Source: Holophagales bacterium
GTDB lineage: Bacteria; Acidobacteriota; Thermoanaerobaculia; Multivoradales; Multivoraceae
Length of the DNA: 64,000 nucleotides
Reading direction: 5' to 3'
Assembly: GCA_009836625.1 (NCBI GenBank)
Contig: VXVC01000003.1
Location: 77,111-141,110, forward strand
The notes under the pieces were generated by a model that was not told the origin of the DNA, did no database searches, and saw nothing but the letters and a program-made list of their open reading frames with translations. Made by a program: the position numbers and the translations under genes. Of the stretch, positions 53,014-62,329 are shown one piece after another; the stretch's first letter is position 1; each line of letters begins with the position of its first letter.

Positions 53014-55380
53014 ATGATTCGCTCGGATGATGGCCCCAGACGCTTCGCGCTTGGCCGCGGTCTGCCGACGGGCAAGGCCAGCGAGCTGGTCGGCCTGCTG
53101 CTGCTCATGCTCGGCGCGCTCCTGCTGCTCAGTCTGCTGAGCTACCAGCCGGGCGACCCGAGCTTCATGCGCAGCGCCGAGGACTCGGCGGAGACGGCCA
53201 ACCTGATCGGGCCGATCGGCGCTCACGTCGCCGCGGCCGGATACGGTTTCCTCGGGTTCGCGGTGCTCGCGGTGGCGCTGGCGGTTCTCGGTCTGGGTTA
53301 CCGGCTGGTCCGCGCCCGCGCCGACGTTCCGTCCGTTCTGCAGGGTGCCGGCATCTTCGTCGCCCTGGTGGCCGCGCCGACATTGGTCGCTCTGACGCTG
53401 GGCGAAGTCACGTTCCGGGGTGAGTCCCTGACCGCGGGGGGCTTCCTGGGTTCGACGATCGCCGGTGCGGTCGAAGGCCAGCTGGGCGAGCTCGGCGCTG
53501 GAGTGATCGCCGTTTCCGGCCTCGTCTTCGGGATCGCGTTGATGCTGCGAAGCAGCCTGGCCGAGTCGATCGCCGCCGGTCTTCGCCGGCTCAAGGCGTT
53601 CGCCGCGCTGCTGAAGCCCAAAGTGCGGAAGAAGTCCAGGGCCAGGGCGCCGGAACAGGGGTCCGCCCGTGGCAAGGCGAAGGCCGCGCCGGAACCGGCG
53701 GTCGATACGCCGCTCGCGGATCTGCCGCTTCGCCGGACGGCCGCGAACAAGGCGAAGACGAGAGCCCGCGGATCGGAGGAAACCCGGGCCGCGCGGCCGG
53801 TAGCGCACGGGACGACGCCGGCCCCCGCCGCGTCCGCGAAGACGGTGGTGTCGGGCACGGAGAAGACCGAGCCGGGGTTGGAGAACGCGGAGTTGCCGCC
53901 GCTCGACCTGCTCTACACCGAGGAGGTCAACAGCGAGGTCGACGAGGCCGGTTTGAGAGAACTCGGTGAGCTCATCTGTGCTCGCTGCGCCGAGTTCGGA
54001 GTCGAGGGCACGATCGAGGGCATCAGCCCCGGTCCGGTCATCACCGTCTTCGAGTTCCAGCCGGCGCCCGGTGTGAAGGTCGCCCAGATCGTCAACCTTC
54101 AGGACGATCTCGCGCTCTCGCTGAAGGCCGAGGCGATCCGGATCGAACGCATGCCTGGTCGATCGACGCTGGGCATCGAGGTCCCGAACAAGCACAGGAC
54201 GATCATCCCCCTGGGGAGCCTTCTGGCGGACGCAGGGTTCCGGGACGGCAAGTCTCCGCTCACCATGGCGCTGGGGCGCACTTTGCGTGGCGAGCCGTAC
54301 TTCGCTGACCTGGCCAAGATGCCGCATCTTCTGGTGGCCGGCGCCACCGGCGCCGGCAAGAGCGTGGGTCTCCAGGGCATGCTGACTTCCATCCTCTATC
54401 GCGCGCGTAGCGACGAAGTCCAGTTCATCCTGATCGACCCGAAGCGGATCGAACTCGGCGTCTACGCGGACATTCCGCACCTGAAGACCGCCGTTGTGGT
54501 GGAACCGAAGCAGGCCTCGAACGCACTGCGCTGGGCTGTGGCCGAGATGGAGCGCCGCTACCGTCTGCTGGCGGAGGTTCACGTCCGATCGATCGACTTC
54601 TACAACCGGGCAATAGCCGATCCGGAAGTGGCGAACCGCCTTCGCCTTCGGGACGAGGAAGCCGATGAACCCGCCGAGCCCCGGAATCTCGAACCGCTCC
54701 CGTACTACGTGATCGTGATCGACGAACTGGCCGACCTGATGATGGTCGCCTCGTCCGAGGTCGAGACATCGATCGCCCGTCTGGCGCAGATGGCGCGGGC
54801 GGTCGGCATCCACCTGATCGTCGCGACCCAGCGGCCCTCGGTCGACGTCCTGACGGGCACGATCAAGGCGAACTTCCCGTGCCGGATCTCGTACGCCGCC
54901 GCGACCCGGCACGATTCGCGCACGATCCTCGACCAGGTCGGCGCCGAGAAGCTGCTCGGCAAGGGCGACATGCTGTTCATGCCGCCCGGCAGCGGCCGCA
55001 TGATCCGCCTCCACGGCGCCTTCGTGACGGAGCAGGAAACGGCGGCGCTCGTGCGCTGGCTCAAGCGACAGGGCCAGCCCAACCTCGATCCGGCCGTGCT
55101 GGCGCCACCGCCCGAGGATCGTTCGGCGGCCGCCGGTGAGAACGGCGGCGGCGATGTCCTCTACGACGAGGCGGCCCGGCTGGTCGTCGCGGAACGGATG
55201 GGCTCGGCGAGCTTCCTCCAGCGTCGGATGAGAGTGGGCTTCTCCCGCGCTTCGCGCCTTGTGGATCTGATGGAACAGGATGGAATCCTGGGCCCCGCCC
55301 AGGGCAGCAAGCCGCGGGAAGTCCTCGTGCCGCCTGACTACTTCGAAGAGATCGACCAGTCGCAGATCGCCTTCCAGTAG
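53014..55380 (+). CDS. ftsK: DNA translocase FtsK
   Basis: The 788-residue translocase couples chromosome segregation to division. It has four N-terminal membrane spans (about 24-190), a short charged linker of about 100 residues, the alpha/beta motor with Walker A GATGAGKS and Walker B YYVIVIDELADLM, and a C-terminal winged-helix gamma domain (ASFLQRRMRVGFSRASRLVD) that reads KOPS-type sites. A GGGGAGG site precedes ATG 53014. Confidence 0.96.
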   Translation: MIRSDDGPRRFALGRGLPTGKASELVGLLLLMLGALLLLSLLSYQPGDPSFMRSAEDSAETANLIGPIGAHVAAAGYGFLGFAVLAVALAVLGLGYRLVRARADVPSVLQGAGIFVALVAAPTLVALTLGEVTFRGESLTAGGFLGSTIAGAVEGQLGELGAGVIAVSGLVFGIALMLRSSLAESIAAGLRRLKAFAALLKPKVRKKSRARAPEQGSARGKAKAAPEPAVDTPLADLPLRRTAANKAKTRARGSEETRAARPVAHGTTPAPAASAKTVVSGTEKTEPGLENAELPPLDLLYTEEVNSEVDEAGLRELGELICARCAEFGVEGTIEGISPGPVITVFEFQPAPGVKVAQIVNLQDDLALSLKAEAIRIERMPGRSTLGIEVPNKHRTIIPLGSLLADAGFRDGKSPLTMALGRTLRGEPYFADLAKMPHLLVAGATGAGKSVGLQGMLTSILYRARSDEVQFILIDPKRIELGVYADIPHLKTAVVVEPKQASNALRWAVAEMERRYRLLAEVHVRSIDFYNRAIADPEVANRLRLRDEEADEPAEPRNLEPLPYYVIVIDELADLMMVASSEVETSIARLAQMARAVGIHLIVATQRPSVDVLTGTIKANFPCRISYAAATRHDSRTILDQVGAEKLLGKGDMLFMPPGSGRMIRLHGAFVTEQETAALVRWLKRQGQPNLDPAVLAPPPEDRSAAAGENGGGDVLYDEAARLVVAERMGSASFLQRRMRVGFSRASRLVDLMEQDGILGPAQGSKPREVLVPPDYFEEIDQSQIAFQ

Positions 55381-55392
55381 TTTCGGCGGACG

Positions 55393-56391
55393 ATGTCCGC
55401 GCGGCCGAGATTCGAGAGGATCGCCTTCTTCGGCACTCCGGAGTTCGCGGTGCCGTCGCTGGCCGCTCTGGACTCGGCCGGCCGGCGCCCTATCGTCGTC
55501 GTCAGCCAGCCGGCGCGGCGCGCGGGCCGGGGCGGCCGGGTCGTCGAACCGCCAGTGGCCCGCTGGGCGCAGGCGCACGGTGTCGACCTGCTGCAGCCGA
55601 CGCGTGTGCGGGACGACGGGTTTCTCGGTCGACTCCGCGCCATGGAGCTCGACCTCGCGGTGGTCGCCGCCTACGGCAGGATCTTCCCCCGTAGCCTGCT
55701 CGAGCTGCCGTCCCGGGGTTGCCTGAACGTCCACGCATCCCTGCTGCCGGCCTGGCGCGGCGCATCGCCTGTTCAGGCCGCGATCGCCAACGGCGAGAGA
55801 GTGACGGGAGTGACCACGATGGTCATGGAGGAGGGTCTCGACACGGGGCCGATTCTGCTGCGCGAAGAGGTGGCGATCGGGCCGCTTGAGACGGCCGGCG
55901 AGCTGGCGCCGCGCCTGGCCGAAGTCGGTGCCCGGCTTCTCGTGCGAACACTGGATGGCCTGGAGGCCGGCGATGTCGAACCCCGGCCGCAGTGCGACGC
56001 GACGGCAAGCTATGCGCCGATGCTCCGTCCGGAGGATGGCGTCGTGGACTGGGACCGGGAAGCCGGCGAGATAGCCAGCCGGGTGCGTGCCTATGAGCCG
56101 TGGCCGGGGTCGCGGACGTGGCTGCGGGGTGAGGCGATACGGATCGTCGCGGCGCGGCCCCTGACCTCGTTTGCGGGGCCGGACCGGGGCGACGGTCGGG
56201 ATCGGCCGGGTGCGTTCCTGGGCTGTCGAGAAGTAGAAGGCATCGGCCGGGCGGCGGTGGTCCGCTGCGGCGGTTCGTCGGCCCTGGCGCTCGATCGAGT
56301 GCAGCGCCCGGGTCGTCGCCCGGTCAGTGGCATCGACCTGGCGAACGGCCTGCGCCTGGCGGTTGGCGACCGCTTCGGGGTGCAGGCATGA
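55393..56391 (+). CDS. fmt: Methionyl-tRNA formyltransferase
   Basis: Fmt formylates initiator tRNA. The 332-residue protein has IAFFGTPEFAVPSLAAL, the folate/catalytic block LNVHASLLPAWRGASPVQ and GVTTMVMEEGLDTGPIL. Its C-terminal tRNA-binding domain (RVRAYEPWPGSRTWL) is present. It starts 12 bases after ftsK and overlaps rsmB by four bases. The usual partner def is not in the window. Confidence 0.96.
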   Translation: MSARPRFERIAFFGTPEFAVPSLAALDSAGRRPIVVVSQPARRAGRGGRVVEPPVARWAQAHGVDLLQPTRVRDDGFLGRLRAMELDLAVVAAYGRIFPRSLLELPSRGCLNVHASLLPAWRGASPVQAAIANGERVTGVTTMVMEEGLDTGPILLREEVAIGPLETAGELAPRLAEVGARLLVRTLDGLEAGDVEPRPQCDATASYAPMLRPEDGVVDWDREAGEIASRVRAYEPWPGSRTWLRGEAIRIVAARPLTSFAGPDRGDGRDRPGAFLGCREVEGIGRAAVVRCGGSSALALDRVQRPGRRPVSGIDLANGLRLAVGDRFGVQA

Positions 56392-57794
56392 CCCGTCGAC
56401 GGCCGATTCGAAACCTGGGTTCCGGTCCGGGTTGGCGCCGCCGCCGGGCCGAGGCGCCGCTCACTGCCCACGCCAAGGTCAGGGAGTCGGCCGCCTTCGT
56501 TCTCGAGCGGACGCTCGATTCCAGGGCGCCGGCTTCAACCTTCCTCGACGGCGCGCTCGAGCGTTGCGATCCGAGGGACCACGGGTTGTTGCGGGAACTC
56601 GTTTTGGGCACGCTGCGCTGGTTGCGCTTCATCGATCACGTGCTGGTGTCCGCGTCCGGACGGCCGCTTTCCCGGATCCAGCGTGCCCTGCTCGCGCCAC
56701 TGAGGATCGCCGTGTACCAGCTCTTCTTCCTGGACCGCGTACCCGCTCACGCGGCGGTCAACGAGGCGGTGGAGCAGGCGGCGGGCCGCACACATGCCGG
56801 CGGCGCCAGCTTCGTCAACGGCGTGCTGCGACGGATTGCCCGTTCGCCGCGCCGTGACGCCTGGCCGGTCGAAGAGGGCGATCCGGCTGTGCGGCTCGGC
56901 ATCCTGCATTCGCACCCGGACCTGCTGGTCGAGCGCTGGCTTCGTACGTATGGCGAGAAGCGGACCATCGCCATCCTGACCGCGAACAACCGTCCGAAGC
57001 CGCTCCATCTGCTCGCGTTCCGCGAGCGGGGAGGCCGCGCTCCGTTGGCCGAGCAGTTGATCGACGATGACGTGGGCGTCGAGCCCTCGGTGCTGGCGCC
57101 GCACTGCCTGACGGTCCGGTGGGGCAACCCGCTGTTCTCGGAGGCCTATCGGCGCGGCGCCTTCTACGTTCAGGACGAGGCGAGTCAGTTGGCGGCTATC
57201 GTGCCCCCACCAGCGCCCCGGGAGCGTGTGCTCGACGTCGCGGCGGCCCCGGGCGGCAAGACGTTCGCTTTGCTCGCCGACCAGCCGGATGCTTACTGCG
57301 TGGCCACCGACCTGTCGCTCGAGCGCCTGCACACGATGCGCCGCAATTCCGCTCGTCTGGCCCTGGCGCCCTTGCTCTGCGCCGCGGACGGCGCCGCTCT
57401 CCCCTTTCGCGACGGTTTCGACCGGGTCGTGGTTGACCTGCCGTGCAGCGGCACGGGTACCCTGCGCAAGCACCCTGAACTCAAGTGGCGCATCAGCGCG
57501 GCGGAAATCGACCGACTGGCGGAGCAGGCCGGCTCGCTGGTCCGTGGAGCGGCTGACTGCGTACGGCCGGGCGGCTTGCTTGTCGTCGTCACGTGCTCCA
57601 TCGAGCCGGAAGAGAACGAGGACGTTGTCTCGGCTTTCCTGGAATCGCGGTCCGACTTCGACCTCCGGGACCTGAGCGCCGATCTACGCCGGCCCGCGGC
57701 CGATCACGTCGAGGCGTCGGGCCTGTGGCGACTGCTTCCGGCCGAAGGTCACGACGGCTTCACGGTCCAGACGCTTCAGCGCGCGGCCGGCTGA
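56388..57794 (+). CDS. rsmB: 16S rRNA m5C967 methyltransferase RsmB
   Basis: The 468-residue protein has an N-terminal NusB-like domain (about 28-165), a linker, and an RsmB/NOL1-type methyltransferase domain with the SAM motif LDVAAAPGGKT and the two catalytic cysteines in DLPCSGTG and VTCSIEPEEN. The fmt-rsmB pair is common. An Arg-rich leader of about 25 residues precedes the first helix. Confidence 0.95.
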   Translation: MTRRRPIRNLGSGPGWRRRRAEAPLTAHAKVRESAAFVLERTLDSRAPASTFLDGALERCDPRDHGLLRELVLGTLRWLRFIDHVLVSASGRPLSRIQRALLAPLRIAVYQLFFLDRVPAHAAVNEAVEQAAGRTHAGGASFVNGVLRRIARSPRRDAWPVEEGDPAVRLGILHSHPDLLVERWLRTYGEKRTIAILTANNRPKPLHLLAFRERGGRAPLAEQLIDDDVGVEPSVLAPHCLTVRWGNPLFSEAYRRGAFYVQDEASQLAAIVPPPAPRERVLDVAAAPGGKTFALLADQPDAYCVATDLSLERLHTMRRNSARLALAPLLCAADGAALPFRDGFDRVVVDLPCSGTGTLRKHPELKWRISAAEIDRLAEQAGSLVRGAADCVRPGGLLVVVTCSIEPEENEDVVSAFLESRSDFDLRDLSADLRRPAADHVEASGLWRLLPAEGHDGFTVQTLQRAAG

Positions 57795-57831
57795 AGCCCC
57801 CCGCGCACCCGGCCGGAAGTGTAGGCGAACA

Positions 57832-57861
57832 TTGACAATACGGGTTCTTCTGGCATAGATT
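57832..57861 (+). promoter_or_regulatory. Sigma-70-type promoter for the HU gene
   Basis: A perfect -35 TTGACA (57832-57837) and a TAGATT -10 (57856-57861) are 18 bases apart. The predicted start near 57868 gives a 60-base leader with an AAGGAG site before the HU ATG. This is the best housekeeping promoter visible in the window, fitting an abundant protein. Confidence 0.6.
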
Positions 57862-57927
57862 TCCGGGACTTCCTGGGGTTCATGAGGAAAACCGAGAAGT
57901 ATAACCGACTTTGAAGGAGTACGTTCG

Positions 57928-58203
57928 ATGGCCGGAAAGGCAGACATCGTAGACGCCGTTGCCGAGGGCGCGGGTCTCAGCAAGAAGCAGGCGGCGGATG
58001 CCGTCCAGTCCCTGATTGACAGCATCTCGAGCCACCTGCAGAACGGCGACCGCGTGCAGCTTCCGGGCCTCGGAAGTTTCTCCGTGTCGCACCGCGGCGC
58101 CCGGGCCGGCCGGAACCCGAAGACCGGCGAGGCGCTCATGATCGCGGCCAGCAACGGCGTTCGGTTCAAGGTCAGCCGTCCGCTGAAGGACGCGCTTAAC
58201 TAG
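57928..58203 (+). CDS. HU-family DNA-binding protein
   Basis: A 91-residue nucleoid protein: helical dimerisation part (KADIVDAVAEGAGLSKKQA), GDRVQLPGLGSFSV, the arm RAGRNPKTGE (with the DNA-intercalating Pro) and a VRFKVSRPLKDALN end. It has its own promoter and AAGGAG site. Whether it is an HU subunit or an IHF-type protein cannot be told from one gene. Confidence 0.96.
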   Translation: MAGKADIVDAVAEGAGLSKKQAADAVQSLIDSISSHLQNGDRVQLPGLGSFSVSHRGARAGRNPKTGEALMIAASNGVRFKVSRPLKDALN

Positions 58204-58233
58204 CGGCCGTCCAGCCTCTACCTCCCGGCTGCT

Positions 58234-58917
58234 CTAGCGCACCAGGGGGTAGAGGCCTGCCAGCCTTGCCGGTTTGACGCCGGCGGCGAACAGCGACCAG
58301 ATCAACCAGTTCGTCGCTACGGTACGGACGACGCCTCGCTCGGCGAAGCGTCGGGATGAAGTGGTCGCACGCTGCTCCACGACCGAGATCGGTCCCTGGC
58401 GGCGGAGGCGACCGATGAAGTCGAGATCCTCGAGGATCGGCAGGTCGGAGAACCCGCCGCAAGCGGCGTAGGCGGCTGCCGTAGCGAACTGGGCCTGGTC
58501 GCCGAGCGGGGTGTGCAGCCAACGGGACCGGATGTCGACCAGGCCCCGGCCCAGCCGCAGCAGCGGCGGCGCTGCCGCGAAGTCGATCAGGAAGCCCCCG
58601 CCTGCCGCGCCGGAGTTCACGGCGCGTTCTATCCCGGGCCGCGCTGCTGGCGGCAGCCGCGTGTCGGCGTGGAGGAACAGCAGCACGTCGGCCCCGGCCT
58701 GCATTGCCAGGCTGGCGCCCGTTCGCAGTTGGAGTCCCCGGCCCGCCCGCGGCACGGTTTCGACGCGGGCGCCCGCGTCGGAGGCCAGCTCGGCGGTGCC
58801 GTCCCTGCTGCCGCCGTCGATGACGATGAGCTCGTCGCAGTGGGCTTGCGCCGCGGCGATGGCGGTCTGCACCCGTTCCGCCTCCTCGAGCACCGGCATG
58901 ACGATGGCGAGGTGCAT
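58234..58917 (-). CDS. Glycosyltransferase family 2-like protein (TIGR04283 type)
   Basis: The 227-residue protein has the GT-A opening IVMPVLEEAERVQTAI, the ELIVIDGGSRDGT motif, LLFLHADTRLPP in the DxD position, and ILEDLDFIGRLRRQGP. A hydrophobic C-terminal part may contact the membrane. TIGR04283-type proteins often neighbour a TIGR04282 nucleotidyltransferase, which is not seen here. Its stop lies 30 bases from the convergent HU stop. Confidence 0.88.
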   Translation of the reverse strand: MHLAIVMPVLEEAERVQTAIAAAQAHCDELIVIDGGSRDGTAELASDAGARVETVPRAGRGLQLRTGASLAMQAGADVLLFLHADTRLPPAARPGIERAVNSGAAGGGFLIDFAAAPPLLRLGRGLVDIRSRWLHTPLGDQAQFATAAAYAACGGFSDLPILEDLDFIGRLRRQGPISVVEQRATTSSRRFAERGVVRTVATNWLIWSLFAAGVKPARLAGLYPLVR

Positions 58918-59001
58918 CGCGAAACTCTCAGGACGGCGAGCGATCCGGGTGGCGCGTGGCGGTGGCGAGGCGCATTCGGGCTGCTAGGTTAGCGAGCGGG
59001 G

Positions 59002-59481
59002 ATGGGCTCCGAGACCTTCAGTCATCTCGATCGCCGCGGGCGGGCTGCCATGGTCGACGTCTCCGCCAAGGAAGTGACGCGACGGGTGGCCGAGGCGTCC
59101 TGCCGTGTTCTGCTTTCGGGGCAGACGGTCGACCGGCTGGAGAGCCTGCCCAAGGGTGACGCCGTGACCGTGGCCCGGATCGCCGGCGTTCAGGCCGCGA
59201 AGAGCACGGCGACCTGGGTTCCCCTGGCCCATCCGCTGCCGCTCGACCAGGTCGAGGTGGAGGTCGAACCGGTGGAGGGCGGCGTCAGGATCCGTAGCCG
59301 CGTCGTGGCCACGGCTCGCACGGGCGCCGAGATGGAAGCGCTGACGGCGTGCGCCGCGGCGGCTCTCGCCCTCTACGACATGGTCAAGTCGGTAGAGCGC
59401 GGCGCGGTCATCACGGACCTGCTGCTCGAAGCGAAAAGCGGCGGTCGAAGCGGCGACTACTGCCGCGGCGCAGGCTCCTAG
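59002..59481 (+). CDS. moaC: Cyclic pyranopterin monophosphate synthase MoaC
   Basis: MoaC forms cyclic pyranopterin monophosphate in molybdenum cofactor synthesis. The 159-residue protein has MVDVSAKEVTRRVAEA, KGDAVTVARIAGVQAAK, PLAHPLPL (PLCHPLPL in most family members) and ALYDMVKSVERG with the active-site Asp and Lys. No other moa gene is adjacent. The cofactor could serve the oxidoreductase at 49.7-52.1 kb. Confidence 0.95.
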   Translation: MGSETFSHLDRRGRAAMVDVSAKEVTRRVAEASCRVLLSGQTVDRLESLPKGDAVTVARIAGVQAAKSTATWVPLAHPLPLDQVEVEVEPVEGGVRIRSRVVATARTGAEMEALTACAAAALALYDMVKSVERGAVITDLLLEAKSGGRSGDYCRGAGS

Positions 59482-59493
59482 TCCCTGCCGATC

Positions 59494-60678
59494 ATGCCGA
59501 TCCGGTCCGGCCTCGACCGTCTGCTCGGCGACGCCGGCCGCATCAGGGGTCGTCGCTACGCGCTGCTCTGCCACCAGGCGTCGCTCAGCCAAAGCGGTGT
59601 CCACGCCCACGTGGCGCTGGACGCGGTGCAGCCGGCAGTCACGCTGCTGGGACCTGAGCATGGCTTCTACGGTGTCGAACAGGACATGGTGGCGTCTGCC
59701 GACGAACGTGATCCGTGGACCGGCCGTCCGGTCGTCTCGCTGTACGGCGGCGACGCCGGCAGTCTCCAGCCGCGGCCGGGCGTCTTCGACGGCTGCGACC
59801 TGGTGGTGATCGACCTCCAGGACGTCGGTGCGCGTTACTACACGTTCGCAGCCACCGCGGTGTGGACCGCCGAGGCCGCACTCCGGGCCGGCTGCGAGGT
59901 CTGGGTGCTCGATCGGCCCAATCCGCTGGGCGGTCTGGACGTGGAGGGCAACCTCCTGGATCTCGACTTCACGTCCTTCGTCGGCGCCTTCCGGATGCCT
60001 CAAAGGCACGGCCTGACGATGGCGGAGATCCTTCTGCTGGAGGGGCGCCGGCGCGGCTGGGACAGCGGTGCGCTGACAGTCTTCGAAGTCGAGGGCTGGC
60101 GCCGGCGGCAGACGTGGCGGGAGGTCGGGTGGCCGTGGACGGCGCCGTCGCCCAACATGCCGGCGCCAGAGACGGCGCATCTCTACCCGGGCCTGTGCCT
60201 GTTCGAGGCGACCACGGTCTCGGAGGGGCGGGGCACGACGAGGCCGTTTCAACTCCTCGGCGCCCCCGGCGCCGACGCGCCGGCGCTCGCCGGCCGTTGC
60301 AGCGAACGCCTGGCGGCCGCCGGGCTCGCCGGAGTCTCCGTGGTGCCTGCGATGTTCAGGCCGCAGTTCCAGAAGCACGCCGGCGCCGTTTGCGCCGGAG
60401 TCGAGCTGCGGCTCGAGGACGCCGGCCGGCTGCGGCCGGTGCGTCTGGGCTTCGAGCTGCTGCTGGCCTTTCGTGACCTTCTCGGCGCGGACTTCGACTG
60501 GCGGAGCGAGCCGTACGAGTTCGTCGCCGACACGCCGGCGATCGACCTCCTTGCGGGCACGGATCGCTTCCGGACCGCTCTCGACGCCGGGGAAGCGGTG
60601 GAACGCTGGTACGCCACCTGGGAGGACGATCAGCGGGAGTTCCGCGCCGAGCGCGATCCGGTCTTGCTGTACTCCTGA
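59494..60678 (+). CDS. NamZ-like (DUF1343) exo-beta-N-acetylmuramidase
   Basis: DUF1343 includes NamZ, which removes N-acetylmuramic acid from peptidoglycan fragments. The 394-residue protein has LCHQASLS, GPEHGFYG, VIDLQDVGARYYTF, DRPNPLGG, PSPNMP and SEGRGTTRPFQLLGAP, all family landmarks. It has no signal peptide, so it may act on fragments taken into the cytoplasm. It lies 12 bases after moaC and 23 before serA. Confidence 0.88.
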   Translation: MPIRSGLDRLLGDAGRIRGRRYALLCHQASLSQSGVHAHVALDAVQPAVTLLGPEHGFYGVEQDMVASADERDPWTGRPVVSLYGGDAGSLQPRPGVFDGCDLVVIDLQDVGARYYTFAATAVWTAEAALRAGCEVWVLDRPNPLGGLDVEGNLLDLDFTSFVGAFRMPQRHGLTMAEILLLEGRRRGWDSGALTVFEVEGWRRRQTWREVGWPWTAPSPNMPAPETAHLYPGLCLFEATTVSEGRGTTRPFQLLGAPGADAPALAGRCSERLAAAGLAGVSVVPAMFRPQFQKHAGAVCAGVELRLEDAGRLRPVRLGFELLLAFRDLLGADFDWRSEPYEFVADTPAIDLLAGTDRFRTALDAGEAVERWYATWEDDQREFRAERDPVLLYS

Positions 60679-60701
60679 AGCGCTGCAACAATCCGCCTCA
60701 G

Positions 60702-62309
60702 ATGCTGCGGGTTCTGATTGCCGATTCGCTGGCGCCGGCCGGCGTCGAAGTCCTGCGTCACGGCGCCGAGGTCGATGAGCTGCGGGACGCCGACCGGCCG
60801 CGCCTGGCCGAGTTGATCGCGGACTACGACGCCGTCATCGTGCGGAGCGGGACGCAGATCACCCGCGAAGTGCTGGAAGGCGGTGATCGCCTCAAGGTCG
60901 TGGGCCGCGCCGGGGTCGGCGTCGACAACATCGACATCGCCGCCGCGACGCAGCGCGGCGTGCTGGTGATCAACGCGCCGACGGCGAACTCGCTCTCGGC
61001 CACCGAGCACACGTTCGCCTTGCTGCTGGCACTGGCGCGGCGGATCCCGTCCGCCGACGCGTCGCTCAAGGCGGAGCGCTGGGAACGCAAGAGGCATGTC
61101 GGCAGCGAGCTCCACGGCAAGACGCTGGGAATCATCGGCTTCGGCCAGATCGGCCAGCGGGTCGCCCGGCGCGCGCGCGCGTTCGAGATGGAGGTGCTGG
61201 CCTACGACCCCTATCTGCAGGCCGAAGTCGCCGAGCGCCTCGATGTCCAGCCGATGTCACTCGACGGCCTTCTGGCGGGTTCGGACTTCATCACCTTCCA
61301 CACGCCGCTCACCGATCAGACGCGGAACATGCTGAACCAGAGGAGCATTGCCTCGATGAAGGACGGCGCCGCGGTCATCAACGTCGGCCGGGGCGGCGTC
61401 GTCGACGCGGAGGCGCTGCTCGAAGCGCTCGACTCGGGCAAGTTGGCGGGCGCGGGCCTCGACGTGTTCCCGGAGGAGCCGCCGACGGACTACCGGCTGG
61501 CGGCGCATCCGAAGGTGGTCGCGACGCCGCACATCGGGGCCCAGACCTCGGAGGCGCAGGAGCGAATCGCCACCGAGACCGCCCGCATGGTGCTTGCCGC
61601 GCTCGGCGGCTCGCTCGCGGTGTCGGCGGTGAATCTGCCGTTCCGTTCCTCGGGTTCTCGCGGAGAACCCTTCCTGCGCCTGGGCGAACAGCTCGGCCGG
61701 CTGGCCGCGGTCGCCCTCGGCGGCAGCCTGCGGCGGGTCCAGGTCGATCTTTGGGGCATCGACAGCGAACTGCGGAAGTCGGTCGCCGTGGCGGCGCTCA
61801 AGGGTGCCCTGGTCCCGTCCTGCGGTGAGGGAGTGAACTACGTCAACGCCGAGCGGATGGCCGCCGACCGCCGGGTCGAGCTCGTGCAGGCCACGCACAG
61901 CGACCAGGCCGCCTTCGCCCATCTGGTGCGGGTGCGGGCGGTCGGCGCCGAGCCGGCGGCGGGAGCGTGGACCGCCGACGGCGTGGCCGAGGTTGCCGGC
62001 ACGACCTACCGCCACGGCGAGATCCACGGCGATCTGCGGGTCGTGTCCTTCGGTGGGTTCCGGATGGAGTTCAAGCCGCAAGGCCTGCTGCTCGTCGTCC
62101 GCAACCTCGACGTGCCCGGATTCGTCGGTCGCCTCGGCACGTTGCTTGGGGACGGCGGCATCAACATCGCCGACATCCACCTGGCCCGGGAACCCGGGGG
62201 GCACGCCCTGGCCGTCCTGAGGCTCGATCAGCCGCCTGACGAGGAGTGCCTGGCGGCCCTCCTGGCTCTGGAGGACTCGATCTCGGTCGACCTGTTCGAC
62301 CTCTCCTGA
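60702..62309 (+). CDS. serA: D-3-phosphoglycerate dehydrogenase
   Basis: The first enzyme of serine synthesis. The 535-residue protein has the NAD-binding motif GIIGFGQIGQRVARRA, catalytic-region VNVGRGGVVDAEAL and the His in ATPHIGAQT, then an intervening domain and a C-terminal ACT domain (about 455-535: LLLVVRNLDVPGFVGRLGT) that usually binds serine for feedback control. Length fits the long type. Confidence 0.96.
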   Translation: MLRVLIADSLAPAGVEVLRHGAEVDELRDADRPRLAELIADYDAVIVRSGTQITREVLEGGDRLKVVGRAGVGVDNIDIAAATQRGVLVINAPTANSLSATEHTFALLLALARRIPSADASLKAERWERKRHVGSELHGKTLGIIGFGQIGQRVARRARAFEMEVLAYDPYLQAEVAERLDVQPMSLDGLLAGSDFITFHTPLTDQTRNMLNQRSIASMKDGAAVINVGRGGVVDAEALLEALDSGKLAGAGLDVFPEEPPTDYRLAAHPKVVATPHIGAQTSEAQERIATETARMVLAALGGSLAVSAVNLPFRSSGSRGEPFLRLGEQLGRLAAVALGGSLRRVQVDLWGIDSELRKSVAVAALKGALVPSCGEGVNYVNAERMAADRRVELVQATHSDQAAFAHLVRVRAVGAEPAAGAWTADGVAEVAGTTYRHGEIHGDLRVVSFGGFRMEFKPQGLLLVVRNLDVPGFVGRLGTLLGDGGINIADIHLAREPGGHALAVLRLDQPPDEECLAALLALEDSISVDLFDLS

Positions 62310-62329
62310 CGAGGTCGGCCCGGCCCTCT

